The position numbers and the translations under genes were made by a program. From Methylobacter sp. (GTDB lineage: Bacteria > Pseudomonadota > Gammaproteobacteria > Methylococcales > Methylomonadaceae), in the NCBI GenBank assembly GCA_026399025.1, contig JAPLRU010000118.1, positions 1 to 32,907 on the forward strand: a stretch of DNA of 32,907 nt, in the 5' to 3' direction. Within the stretch, counting starts at the first letter, position 1; every line of letters begins with the position of its first letter. Shown here one piece after another: positions 15,479 through 23,455 of the stretch. The notes beneath the pieces were generated by a model that was not told where the DNA came from, did no database searches, and saw only the letters and a program-made list of their open reading frames with translations.

Positions 15479-16742
15479 AAATCATTTAATCGGTGCAGCC
15501 CTATTTTTTGCCGCGACAGGCGCTTTCGCGGAAACGCTGGAAGACGCCTGGAACAGCGCGCTTAATAACAATCATCAAATCAAATCGGCGCAAGCCGATA
15601 CCCGCGCTGTTGAACAGCAATTGCATTCGGCGCAAGGACAACGCCTGCCCGAACTGAACGTGAGCAGCGGCTACACCCAGTTTAGCGAGACACCGGCAGT
15701 AAAAGCCCACATTGCAGGCCAGACCGCTCAATTCAATTCCGCTCAAGCCGGCAGTGTCAAGGCCCAGGCGATTGCTTCGGTGCCGATTTTTACCAGCGGA
15801 CGCATCAGCCATAATATCGATGCCGCCGAAGCTTCGTTGCAAGCCGTTCAATCGAATGAGATCACCTCGGTATTGAACATTAAAATGCAAGTGGCGGAAG
15901 CTTATATCGCCGTGTTGCGCATGGACAGCGCTTTACAGATAGCACAAAGCCATGTCGATAGCTTGACCGCGCATGTTAAGGATGTCGGCGATTTGTTCGA
16001 TCAAGGTATCGTCGCGCGCAACGACGTATTGGCGGCTAATGTCGAACGGGTCAACGCTCAACAGCTGGTGGTCCGGGCGAACAATCAACTGGATATTGCC
16101 AAGGCGCGTTATAACCAACTATTGGATCGAAATCTTGCCGATGCGGTTAAATTGACGCATCAATTTCCTGAAGTTCCGCAAGGATCGTTAACCGAGCTGA
16201 GCGGCAATGCCTTAAAACAACGTCCCGAATTGCTCGCCTTGGCGCAGCAAATAGAGTCGCTAGACCAACAGGCGCAAAGCGTAAAAGCCGGGTTGCTGCC
16301 GCAAGTCGCGGTTAACGGGGGCTATCAATATCAGCAAAATCGCTACCAGGCTTTTGAAGGCATGTGGACGGCTAATGTCGGTATGGATTGGAAGCTATTT
16401 GACGGCAGTTCCGGCCATCGCAGCGATGCGCTGACCCGGCAAGCCTTGTCTTTAAAAGAACAACGCGATGACTTGGCCGGTATGATCGGCTTGCAGGTAC
16501 GCCAAGCTTGGCTGGATATTCAAGAGACGCAAAAACGCATCGCCGTGACTCAGCAGGCCATTGCACAAGCCGATGAAAACCTGAAAGTCACCACCGATCG
16601 TTATCAGCAGGGCTTATCGACCAATACCGAAGTGCTTAAGGCCGAAGATTTGCGCACGATGACTCAGGGTAATTTTAACGATGCGAATTATGATGCGGCT
16701 TTAGCGGCATTACATTTGCGGCGCGCTGTAGGTGTTTTGTAA
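15465..16742 (+). CDS. TolC-family outer-membrane efflux protein
   Basis: A 425-aa outer-membrane channel subunit. It has a signal peptide (residues 1-22, cleavage after AFA) and then two repeated OEP halves with long coiled-coil helices ('TLEDAWNSALNNNHQIKSAQADTRAV', cited for the family-typical opening, and 'RYQQGLSTNTEVLKAEDLR' near the end). A trimer of such proteins forms the exit duct for EmrAB-type pumps. The ATG at 15465 is preferred because GAGG lies 8 bases upstream and a signal peptide follows directly; an in-frame TTG at 15426 would bury the signal peptide. The start lies within the end of tetR (14-base overlap), so it is translationally coupled to tetR. Confidence 0.94.
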   Translation: MPRYKNHLIGAALFFAATGAFAETLEDAWNSALNNNHQIKSAQADTRAVEQQLHSAQGQRLPELNVSSGYTQFSETPAVKAHIAGQTAQFNSAQAGSVKAQAIASVPIFTSGRISHNIDAAEASLQAVQSNEITSVLNIKMQVAEAYIAVLRMDSALQIAQSHVDSLTAHVKDVGDLFDQGIVARNDVLAANVERVNAQQLVVRANNQLDIAKARYNQLLDRNLADAVKLTHQFPEVPQGSLTELSGNALKQRPELLALAQQIESLDQQAQSVKAGLLPQVAVNGGYQYQQNRYQAFEGMWTANVGMDWKLFDGSSGHRSDALTRQALSLKEQRDDLAGMIGLQVRQAWLDIQETQKRIAVTQQAIAQADENLKVTTDRYQQGLSTNTEVLKAEDLRTMTQGNFNDANYDAALAALHLRRAVGVL

Positions 16743-16812
16743 CGTGATTAACGGCAAGCTTACTTTTTGACGCGCTATTAATAAAACCCACAAGAGCTTG
16801 ATTAAAAAAATT

Positions 16813-16875
16813 TCACCACGAAGACACGAAGAGTCACGAAGTTTTATAAGCTTCGTGATCCTTCGTAGTGAATAA
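16813..16875. repeat. Isolated CACGAAG palindrome between tolC-type gene and yceI-type gene
   Basis: TTCACCACGAAGACACGAAG... pairs with ...CTTCGTGATCCTTCGTAGTGAA around a short AT-rich loop. No REP arms or terminal repeats are present, so it is the inner layer alone. Confidence 0.7.
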
Positions 16876-16944
16876 AAAATGCTGCGTGTTTCTGGCTCCA
16901 GCTTTGGAACGAGCAGACTATTTTCGAAAAATGGAGACATTGCC

Positions 16945-17511
16945 ATGAACAAAACCACCCTCGCTTCCATTATCGGCACGACGCTGAGCCTGCCTGCCGT
17001 TGCCGCCGAGTCTTATACTATCGACCCTCGGCATACCTTTCCCAGCTTTGAAATCAACCATTTGGGCTTTTCCATTCAACGGGGACGGTTCAATCAAACC
17101 GGCGGCAAAATCATGCTGGACCCGGAGTCGGCAAGCGGCAGTATTCAAGTCGCTATCGACACGGCTTCGATCAGCACCGGACTCGCCGAGCTGGAAGAGC
17201 ATCTGCGCGGCAAGGATTTTCTGGATGCGGCGCGCTATCCTAAAATTACTTTTTCATCGGATAAATTGAGCTTTAATAAAGACCGACTCGTTGCCGTTGA
17301 GGGTAATTTAACCTTGCATGGCATTACTAAGCCGGTGCATTTGGTGGTAGATTATTTTCATTGCGGAATAAATATGATCGCGCTGAAAAATGTGTGCGGC
17401 GCTAACGCCACGACAACCATCAAGCGATCCGATTTTGGCGTAGACAAATATGCGCCGGCCCTGGCCGATGATGTCAAAATTGTGCTTCAAATTGAAGCCA
17501 TTAAAGACTGA
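16945..17511 (+). CDS. YceI-family periplasmic lipid-binding protein
   Basis: A 188-aa protein. It has a signal peptide (about residues 1-21, ...LPAVAA-ES), then one YceI-like domain, an extended lipocalin-like beta-barrel that binds polyisoprenoids or similar lipids in characterised members. Typical stretches: 'YTIDPRHTFPSFEINHLGFS', 'GGKIMLDPES', 'LEEHLRGKDFLDAARYPKITF' (cited as the family's DFFDxxxYP-type segment), 'GNLTLHGITKPV', 'SDFGVDKYAP'. The ATG at 16945 has GGAGA 8 bases upstream and begins the signal peptide; a longer frame from 16879 adds an unlikely leader. The glutathione transferase follows after 38 bases, possibly in one transcript. Confidence 0.93.
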   Translation: MNKTTLASIIGTTLSLPAVAAESYTIDPRHTFPSFEINHLGFSIQRGRFNQTGGKIMLDPESASGSIQVAIDTASISTGLAELEEHLRGKDFLDAARYPKITFSSDKLSFNKDRLVAVEGNLTLHGITKPVHLVVDYFHCGINMIALKNVCGANATTTIKRSDFGVDKYAPALADDVKIVLQIEAIKD

Positions 17512-17549
17512 TCGGCCTTATTTATTAATACAGCCCGGAGGAAAAAACT

Positions 17550-18158
17550 ATGAAACTTTATTACAGCAAAGGCGCTTGTTCATTATCGCCTCATATTACC
17601 GCCTGCGAAGCGGAATTGCCGATAGAACTGATCGGCGTGGATTTGAAAAGCAAGCTCAGCACAACCGGAGAAGATTTCCGCTTGGTCAATCCTAACGGTT
17701 ACGTGCCGGTACTGATCCTTGACGACGGCAATAAACTGACCGAAGGCCCGGCTATCGTGCAGTATCTGGCCGATCAAGCGCCGGATAAAAAATTAGCGCC
17801 ACCGGCCGGTACGTTCGAGCGCTATCAGTTGCAGCAATGGCTGAATTTTATTTCAACCGAGATTCATAAAGGCGGATTTTCTTCGTTGTTTAACCCGGCT
17901 ACGCCCGAAGCCGCAAAAAAAATGGCGATTGCTTCGTTGACTTCGCGTTTGGATACGGTGGCCGAGCATCTTTCGAATCGGACATATTTGCTGGGCGAAT
18001 ATTTTACCGTGGCTGACGTCTATTTATTCGTCACCTTGCGTTGGAGTATTTATGTCGATGTTGAGCTTTCCCGCTGGCCGGTGCTGGTGGATTATGTCGC
18101 TAAAATCACTGTGCGTCCCGCCGTGCAAAAAGCGTTGACGGAAGAAGGGCTGGTTTGA
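17550..18158 (+). CDS. Glutathione S-transferase (beta-class-like)
   Basis: A 202-aa cytosolic transferase with an N-terminal thioredoxin-fold domain (1-80) and a helical C-terminal domain. The start MKLYYSKGACSLSPHI is characteristic of bacterial beta-class enzymes, in which Cys10 forms a mixed disulfide with glutathione. The glutathione-binding 'GYVPVLIL' (cis-Pro) and 'LTEGPAIVQYL' (Ser/Thr-Glu-Gly) motifs are present, as is the 'YFTVADVYLFVTLRW' N-capping helix of the second domain. A strong GGAGG precedes the ATG. The likely role is detoxification or thiol protection; the substrate is unknown. Confidence 0.94.
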   Translation: MKLYYSKGACSLSPHITACEAELPIELIGVDLKSKLSTTGEDFRLVNPNGYVPVLILDDGNKLTEGPAIVQYLADQAPDKKLAPPAGTFERYQLQQWLNFISTEIHKGGFSSLFNPATPEAAKKMAIASLTSRLDTVAEHLSNRTYLLGEYFTVADVYLFVTLRWSIYVDVELSRWPVLVDYVAKITVRPAVQKALTEEGLV

Positions 18159-18317
18159 GTATCGCGCAACTTCTCATTAACCACGGGCAGTATTTAAAAA
18201 TGTTACGGAAGTATATGGCTTTAGCTCATTATCCGTATCGGTGGAATCTTTGTGAGCTATTGACAGCCGTCAACCTTACAGGCTACTTTGTCCTCTTTAA
18301 ATTGACGGATGCGCACT

Positions 18318-18581
18318 ATGACCACCGTAACCTTTGATACGCTAAAATTTACACAGCGTTTAGAGCAAGCTGGAATTTCTCGTGACCAGGCTGTAGCTAT
18401 GGCCGAAGCTCAAAAAGAATCTTTGCCCGAAATAATGGAAGCACATCTAGCCACTAAAAATGATGTTCAGGATGTGAAAATAAAGCAAGTAGAGCACGAT
18501 GGTCAATTTACCCTTATTAAATGGATGCTTGGCATATTAATAACCGGGGTTTTGTCGATTATGATTAAGATGTTTTTCTGA
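18318..18581 (+). CDS. Small coiled-coil protein with C-terminal membrane anchor (DUF1640-like)
   Basis: An 87-aa protein starting MTTVTFDTLKF, with a helical charged middle and a C-terminal hydrophobic segment (about residues 66-84, WMLGILITGVLSIMIKMFF). It closely parallels the protein at 28377-28640, which begins MSTVTFDTLKY and ends with the same FTL(I/V)KWM membrane segment. That parallel fixes the start at 18318 rather than the in-frame ATG three codons earlier. The arrangement resembles DUF1640/CCDC90-like proteins; function unknown. A TTGACA hexamer at 18260 may belong to its promoter, but the -10 is poor. Confidence 0.75.
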   Translation: MTTVTFDTLKFTQRLEQAGISRDQAVAMAEAQKESLPEIMEAHLATKNDVQDVKIKQVEHDGQFTLIKWMLGILITGVLSIMIKMFF

Positions 18582-18630
18582 AATCAAGCTCCGTATAACG
18601 GAAAGCCTTTACCTACGTCTACTGCCGGGC

Positions 18631-18798
18631 ATAACTTAGGAACGCGCATGAAATAACGTCGGCAACTGGCTCCCTCTCCTGCTGGACGACTTGCATGGAT
18701 GCAGGAGGTAGAGCAATGAATGGAGCAATTGCCGAGAGGGTTGGGGCGAAGGAGAATCAAATGCTCAAGTTATTTCATGCACGTTCTTTAGCCGTTAT
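18631..18798. repeat. Nested palindromic repeat with mini-insert at its centre
   Basis: The outer arms are ATAACTTAGGAACGCGCATG(AAATAAC) at 18631-18657 and its near-complement at 18769-18798. Inside them is a CCCTCTCC / GAGAGGG hairpin with 'ggttggggcgaaggag', a widespread intergenic repeat type. Inside that is the 52-bp mini-insert. The three layers share no sequence with each other. Confidence 0.7.
18687..18738 (+). repeat. Mini-insert repeat, copy C
   Basis: It starts CGACTTGCATGGATGCAGG and ends GCAATTGCCGAGAG, and includes TGCATGGATGCA (a 5-bp hairpin) and AGGAGGT followed 6 bases later by ATG. The same sequence is at 7404-7454 (opposite strand), and a short form is at 4417-4439. Here it sits in a host repeat unrelated to the one hosting the other two. 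Confidence 0.75.
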
Positions 18799-18887
18799 TG
18801 ATGGAAGATTTTTATACCGGGTATATCTATCAAATTGGGGACTATTTCTTTGAAAATGCCGATATGGCGCATGTTGGGTACTGTGTC

Positions 18888-20429
18888 TTACAAAACGCAA
18901 CACCGGTTGCGGCCTTGCTCTTTGGCCAGATAAAGCGCTTGGTCGGCGCGCTCAAACGCGCTTTCATCGGTGTCATCCGGCATAAACTCGGTAATGCCGC
19001 AGGAAATGGTAATGGCAACGGACGCGCCGCTCGCATTAAATCCTGTTTTTTCAATGGCTTGACGAAGCTGATTGGCTACTTTCAAAGCTGATTGGCTGTC
19101 GGTATTCGGCAGCAGCATAGTAAATTCTTCACCGCCAAAACGGGAAATAAAATCGGTGGCGCGCGAATGATCGGATAATTGTTTAGCGATTAACAGCAGC
19201 ACTTTATCGCCGGCTTTATGGCCGTAGTTGTCATTGATACTTTTAAAGTGATCGATATCCCAGATGATAAGGCTTAACGGGGAATGGTAACGTTTCCAGC
19301 GAGCGAGTTCGGTTTCCAGGCGTTCGTTATAGGCATTGCGGTTTGGCAGGCCGGTTAAGGTGTCGCGTAAAGCCTGGGTATTGGCAATTTTCAGTTTGGA
19401 TTTGAGTTCGCAGGATTCCGATTCCATGTCTTTTATTTTATTGACTAAATGGTCCAATTGCTGCTGGGTTTTTTGGCGCTGAATCGCTTCTTTTTGGCTG
19501 TGTTCCTGAATTTCTTTGACGATACTGGCTAAGCGGCTGGTGATAATCCCTTTTAAAGGCTCCAGTTTGGTCGCGTTGGTTGAGCTTAACTGCAATTGCT
19601 CCATCTGTTCGGAAACGGACTGATCGAGTTTGTTTCTGTTTTCGGCTGATTGTTGAGTGGCCGTGCTGGCTCCCATGACGCTGATGTCCAGCGCCGCCAA
19701 TTGTTCGGTGATATGAGACAGAAATTTATCAATGTCTTGTTGTTCCGATTGATTGTGTTGCTTGATTTTAAGCAGCAGCTTAAAAGACTTATCTAAAATA
19801 GGTTCAAAAGCCGCCGTGGTTTGATTAGACGCGGCCAGCAATTGTTTTGCGGTTTGCGCTTGTTGATCAAAAATGCTCGGAATTTCGATGCCTTCCAGCA
19901 AAAGCAACAAGTGCTTGCTGACGACGCCTATATCGATGTGGTTGGCGATGGCAGGAGGAGCCGATTTATCTTCTATCGGCGACTCGATAGCCTCAAATAA
20001 GGCGATAAATAATTGATTGGCGGTTCCGAATTTTGCGGTTTCCGCTTGCTGTCTCAGAAGCTTTAACGCGTTTTGTTGTTTGTCGCTTGTATAGTGCTTA
20101 AGCAGGAAATCGAAGAGCAGATCGGTTTCCAATGAACGACTTGGCGGCGGCGCATGTTTGATTTGAGCGACTGAATGAGTGAATTTTTCAAGTTCTTCTT
20201 TAAGCGCCTGGCTATTGACCCCCCTTTTTAATTGGTCGCGGATATTTAGCAGGTGCGGATCCAAAAGCGGGTCCAGCCCGGTGGTCGCAATCGTTAAGCG
20301 GATGATGGTTTTACACAGCAAGTCTTCTTTTTCTCGGTAAGACTCCCCCGAATGTTCGTGTTCATCAAGTAAGTTTAAATATTTTTCTTTCCATTTATCC
20401 TGATCCCCCGCCTTATTAAAAAAACTCAT
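18888..20429 (-). CDS. Cytoplasmic diguanylate cyclase (GGDEF) with helical N-terminal region
   Basis: A 513-aa protein. The C-terminal GGDEF domain (about 345-513) makes cyclic di-GMP from two GTP. It has 'RDTLTGLPNRNAYNERL', 'WDIDHFKSINDNYGHKAGD', the active-site GGEEF at 432-436, and an intact product-inhibition site RATD five residues before it. The first 340 or so residues are helical and Gln/Glu/Lys-rich. They have no transmembrane segment, PAS, GAF or REC motif that I recognise; the part just before the catalytic domain looks like a coiled coil that would bring two GGDEF domains together. The ATG at 20429 has AAGG about 8 bases upstream; a TTG five codons earlier is less likely. The signal sensed is unknown. 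Confidence 0.93.
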   Translation of the reverse strand: MSFFNKAGDQDKWKEKYLNLLDEHEHSGESYREKEDLLCKTIIRLTIATTGLDPLLDPHLLNIRDQLKRGVNSQALKEELEKFTHSVAQIKHAPPPSRSLETDLLFDFLLKHYTSDKQQNALKLLRQQAETAKFGTANQLFIALFEAIESPIEDKSAPPAIANHIDIGVVSKHLLLLLEGIEIPSIFDQQAQTAKQLLAASNQTTAAFEPILDKSFKLLLKIKQHNQSEQQDIDKFLSHITEQLAALDISVMGASTATQQSAENRNKLDQSVSEQMEQLQLSSTNATKLEPLKGIITSRLASIVKEIQEHSQKEAIQRQKTQQQLDHLVNKIKDMESESCELKSKLKIANTQALRDTLTGLPNRNAYNERLETELARWKRYHSPLSLIIWDIDHFKSINDNYGHKAGDKVLLLIAKQLSDHSRATDFISRFGGEEFTMLLPNTDSQSALKVANQLRQAIEKTGFNASGASVAITISCGITEFMPDDTDESAFERADQALYLAKEQGRNRCCVL

Positions 20430-20493
20430 GATAGACCTTGTCAATGATTAAGGAGCGATTGTTCGTGTAGCGTTCGAAGAGGGTAAAGCGATG

Positions 20494-20542
20494 TAAAGCC
20501 CTCCTTTTTCAGCGGCAGAGGGCTAGGGGATTTTTTACTAAC
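20494..20542. repeat. G/C-block hairpin repeat (partial)
   Basis: 'agccctcctttttcagcggcagagggctaggggatttttta' is related to the central layer of the repeat at 8942-9175 (CCCCTCTTTGAAAAAGAGGGG and ggttaggggagattttt). It lies in the gap between the dsbA end and the cyclase start. Confidence 0.5.
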
Positions 20543-20681
20543 TTCGGTTACTATATAAGTGCAGTGGGCAGCGGTGAGCTGCGCCGTTTGGATTGATTAT
20601 AAGCACATGGACAGCGTCAGTTGCTTAAAAAAAATGATGAAGTAACTCGCTTTGTGATGGGGCAGGCGACTGATGACACAA

Positions 20682-21302
20682 TTATTTTGCCGCGCTTTCC
20701 TGCTGAATCAGACGATCAACAACCTCAATCATTTTTTCTTGAGAACCGGCCAGAGGCCCATTGGTTTTATATTTACCGTTAACAATCAGCGCCGGAACGC
20801 CGCTGACGCCGTAGCGGGCGGCCGTGGCAGTGGCTTGGCGCATTTTGGCGTCAACTAGAAATGAATTGTAGGCGTTGTGGAAATCGGCTTCATTAACGCC
20901 GTGCGCGACAAAGAATTTAGCCAGTTGATCTTCAGTCTCAAGGTTTTGTTTTTTGTTTTGTATCGCATCGAAAAAGTCGGCATGAACCTTATCGACCACG
21001 GCCAACGCTTCGGCAGTAAAATAAGCTTTCGCATGTTTGCCCCAGAGATCGCTGAATACGGCGGGCTGGCGGATGAATTGAACGTTTTTGGGCAGGTTTG
21101 CCACCCATTTTTCCAGTACAGGTTCAAAACTGTAGCAATGAGGGCAGCCGTACCAGAAAAATTCAATGACTTCGATTTTATCGGGATTTTGGGTGGGTTG
21201 TGCCGGCGACAGGGTTTCATAACCGACGGATTCGGCTTTTAACAGGGCCGAGCAGGAAAACAACAAGATTAATAGGCCAGCTTGAGTGAATTTTTTAAGC
21301 AT
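20682..21302 (-). CDS. dsbA: Thiol:disulfide interchange protein DsbA
   Basis: A 206-aa periplasmic oxidase that introduces disulfides into exported proteins. It has a signal peptide (about residues 1-23; ...LLKA-ES), a thioredoxin fold with a helical insert, the active site EFFWYGCPHCYSFEP (Cys53, Cys56), and the cis-proline loop GVSGVPALIVNGKY. Length matches DsbA. The gene order dsbA, cytochrome c4, engB is the same as in Pseudomonas, supporting orthology. It follows cytochrome c4 by about 100 bases on the same strand. Confidence 0.95.
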   Translation of the reverse strand: MLKKFTQAGLLILLFSCSALLKAESVGYETLSPAQPTQNPDKIEVIEFFWYGCPHCYSFEPVLEKWVANLPKNVQFIRQPAVFSDLWGKHAKAYFTAEALAVVDKVHADFFDAIQNKKQNLETEDQLAKFFVAHGVNEADFHNAYNSFLVDAKMRQATATAARYGVSGVPALIVNGKYKTNGPLAGSQEKMIEVVDRLIQQESAAK

Positions 21303-21400
21303 GAGTTAACGCTCTCTGTAAGTGTGGGCCGGTTTTTGTGCATGAACAAACCCGGCCTGCGAAATTTTCTGTAATGGCGGCTTACTGGATCGCCTCGATT

Positions 21401-22063
21401 TTATTTCATCATTGATATGCGATAAGAAACGGCTTTTATTTCTTGATCGCTCATCTTTTTTGCAATCATATGCATGATGTTTTCCGGATTGTTACTGCGT
21501 GCTCCGGATTTAAAGTCAGTGAGCGCTTTTATTAAGTAGTCGGCATGTTGCGATTTTAATGCCGGGAATGAAGCCGGTTTGTTGCCCTCGCCGAAAGGAC
21601 CATGGCACGCGATACAGGCGGAAACTGCGCTTTGCAGATTGCCGTTACGGTATAAATTGCTGCCTTGAGTAATAAGCGATTGGACGGCATCGTTAGTACC
21701 TGCCGGTTTTTCGTCTTCATCGGCAACCGAAACCGGCAGACTGTTTTCGGAAACTTTTTGTGCTGCGTAGTAGGCGGAAATGTCCTGTATATCTTCGTCA
21801 GCTAAGGTCATCGCAATGGCTGACATCATCGGATCGGAGCGGGTGCCGTCCTTGAATGCGTGTAACTGCTGTTGCAGGTAGGAGGAATGCTGATGTGCAA
21901 GCTTGGGGAATGTTGCTACCATGCTGTTACCGTCTTCGCCGTGACAACCGGCGCAGGACGTTGCTTTTTGTTTTCCTGCGTTAATATTGCCTTCTGCATG
22001 TAAAATACTTGCAGCACTGGTCAAAGCCAGAGAAATTGAAAGCACCTGCAATTTTTTCTTCAT
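21401..22063 (-). CDS. Diheme cytochrome c4
   Basis: A 220-aa exported cytochrome made of two homologous class I heme c domains. It has a signal peptide (residues 1-23, ...LHA-EG). The heme sites are CAGCH (37-41) and CIACH (150-154). Axial methionine candidates are Met79/80 in 'TRSDPMMSAIA' and in 'NPENIMHMIAKKMSD'. The repeated 'FPKLAHQHSSYLQQQLHAFKDG' / 'FPALKSQHADYLIKALTDFKSG' segments confirm the duplication. It carries electrons in the periplasm, in many gammaproteobacteria to cbb3-type oxidases. The start at 22063 follows AAGGGGAA; it is divergent from engB. Confidence 0.95.
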   Translation of the reverse strand: MKKKLQVLSISLALTSAASILHAEGNINAGKQKATSCAGCHGEDGNSMVATFPKLAHQHSSYLQQQLHAFKDGTRSDPMMSAIAMTLADEDIQDISAYYAAQKVSENSLPVSVADEDEKPAGTNDAVQSLITQGSNLYRNGNLQSAVSACIACHGPFGEGNKPASFPALKSQHADYLIKALTDFKSGARSNNPENIMHMIAKKMSDQEIKAVSYRISMMK

Positions 22064-22169
22064 CAAATTCCCCTTCGGAATAGTTAATCATTTCTGCCAG
22101 TCTTTTAGTTATTCAGGCTTCGATACATCCATAATTTTACTCTAAATAATAACGCTAAGCGAGACAACG

Positions 22170-22802
22170 ATGAATCCAGTTTATACCCAGGCAAAATTTA
22201 TTAACAGTTCGCCGCAGCTCAAGAATACGCCGCCGGATCAGGGCATGGAAGTGGCTTTTGCCGGGCGCTCGAATGCAGGTAAATCGAGTGCGATTAATAC
22301 CTTAACCCGGCAGCACGGATTGGCTCGGATCAGTAAAACGCCGGGCAGGACCCAGATGCTTAATTTTTTCGAAATTAATGAGCGGCAGCGGTTTGTCGAT
22401 TTACCGGGTTACGGTTATGCCAAAGTGCCTTTAGCGGTGAAGAAAGAATGGCACAAGTTGATGGAAACTTATTTAACCAACCGTAAATCGTTATGCGCGA
22501 TTATTTTGGTGATGGATGTCCGTCATCCCTTAACCGAATTTGATTGGCAGATGGTCGAATGGTGCGAATACACCCGGTTGCCGCTGCATATATTATTAAC
22601 CAAGGCCGATAAACTGAATTACGGAGCGGCTAAAAATACTTTATTGCAGGTGCAACAGGAGCTAAAAGAGGCCAATTTTCCGTTGACGATACAGCTGTTT
22701 TCGGCATTGAAAAAAACCGGTATTGATGAAGTGCATTGTGCGCTGGATCGGCTGTTTAAGCCTGTTGCTCAAGATCATAGCGAAATATCGACAGCTTCCT
22801 GA
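22170..22802 (+). CDS. engB: Ribosome-biogenesis GTPase EngB (YihA/YsxC)
   Basis: A 210-aa essential-type GTPase of the TRAFAC class that acts in large-subunit ribosome assembly. GTP-binding motifs in order: G1 GRSNAGKSS (32-40), G2 'TPGRTQMLNFF', G3 DLPGYGYA, G4 TKADKL, and G5-like 'LFSALKKTG'. The family-specific 'KKEWHKLMETYL' is also present. The last 20 or so residues are not conserved. It is divergent from the cytochrome c4 gene with 106 bases between them, and is followed by a hairpin before the convergent gene. Confidence 0.96.
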   Translation: MNPVYTQAKFINSSPQLKNTPPDQGMEVAFAGRSNAGKSSAINTLTRQHGLARISKTPGRTQMLNFFEINERQRFVDLPGYGYAKVPLAVKKEWHKLMETYLTNRKSLCAIILVMDVRHPLTEFDWQMVEWCEYTRLPLHILLTKADKLNYGAAKNTLLQVQQELKEANFPLTIQLFSALKKTGIDEVHCALDRLFKPVAQDHSEISTAS

Positions 22803-22917
22803 GCGCGCACTAACTCGCAACTATCGCCGAAATAGTTTTTCATCTGCGTTCTATTTTGGGCGAGCCGCTTGCTCCGTTACACAGTAATAGTGTTTTCGCG
22901 CTGATGCTGCCGAACCA

Positions 22918-22946
22918 CCGATAGGCTAAGATGGCTTAGCCATCGG
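22918..22946. terminator. Hairpin between convergent engB and small membrane protein gene
   Basis: CCGAT-A-GGCTAAG pairs with CTTAGCC-ATCGG around ATGG, with a single bulged A: 12 base pairs. It lies in the 154-bp convergent gap, where a bidirectional stop is expected. No T-tract follows on either strand, so it is not a standard intrinsic terminator. Confidence 0.4.
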
Positions 22947-22956
22947 CGAGGGAAGG

Positions 22957-23328
22957 TCAATCCTTAGCCGGCCGGTCGGAATTTAGCGCATTCCACCCGA
23001 CGACAATTCTGAATACCAACAGCATAATGGTTGCAATTAGAATAAAAAGACCGACGCCCAACTCAAAAGTCAATCCGGCCAATGCGAAACCGGCCAGAGT
23101 CATCCACACGGTTTTGATCTGCCAGTCGAAATGGGATTCAAGCCAAGTGCCCCTGACTTCATCCCGTTTCATCAGGTTGATAGCCACACCGACCAACAAA
23201 GGCAAACCGGCAAATGCGAAGGATAATACCTGACACAAGTAAACAATTGTTGCCAGTTTTTTTAATGAGTGCAATCTGTCACTATCAGTCTGATTCGTAT
23301 CAATTTGATTCGTCGAACTTTCATTCAT
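22957..23328 (-). CDS. Small integral membrane protein (DUF4870-like)
   Basis: A 123-aa protein with a polar N-terminus (about residues 1-22) and three hydrophobic segments (about 25-52, 76-98, 93-115). Between the first and second is the charged loop 'MKRDEVRGTWLESHFDWQIKTVW', whose 'G-T-x-x-x-S-H-x-x-W-Q' pattern recurs in a family of small proteobacterial membrane proteins of unknown function; I place it near DUF4870 without certainty. The ATG at 23328 has AGGTGG close upstream, which is preferred to the start 12 codons earlier. No functional clue from neighbours. Confidence 0.7.
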   Translation of the reverse strand: MNESSTNQIDTNQTDSDRLHSLKKLATIVYLCQVLSFAFAGLPLLVGVAINLMKRDEVRGTWLESHFDWQIKTVWMTLAGFALAGLTFELGVGLFILIATIMLLVFRIVVGWNALNSDRPAKD

Positions 23329-23455
23329 AACCCACCTGCCTGTTGATTTGTTTAATGATGACAAGCAAAAAACGCACGTTGCCTCAATGCTTATATATAC
23401 GCCTTATCACCAACAAATCAACCGATACCCAACTTATTTTAATCTCTACAAAACC

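Larger units (their letters stand above)
18582..18887. other. 306-bp gap between the small membrane protein and the diguanylate cyclase
   Basis: The gap is occupied by a nested palindrome (18631-18798) containing a mini-insert (18687-18738). It lies between convergent genes. No gene is supported. Confidence 0.75.

Noticed and set aside
18155-18337. A 60-codon frame between the glutathione transferase and the small membrane protein
   Set aside because: It starts with TTG inside the preceding stop region, lacks a ribosome site and overlaps the better-supported downstream gene.
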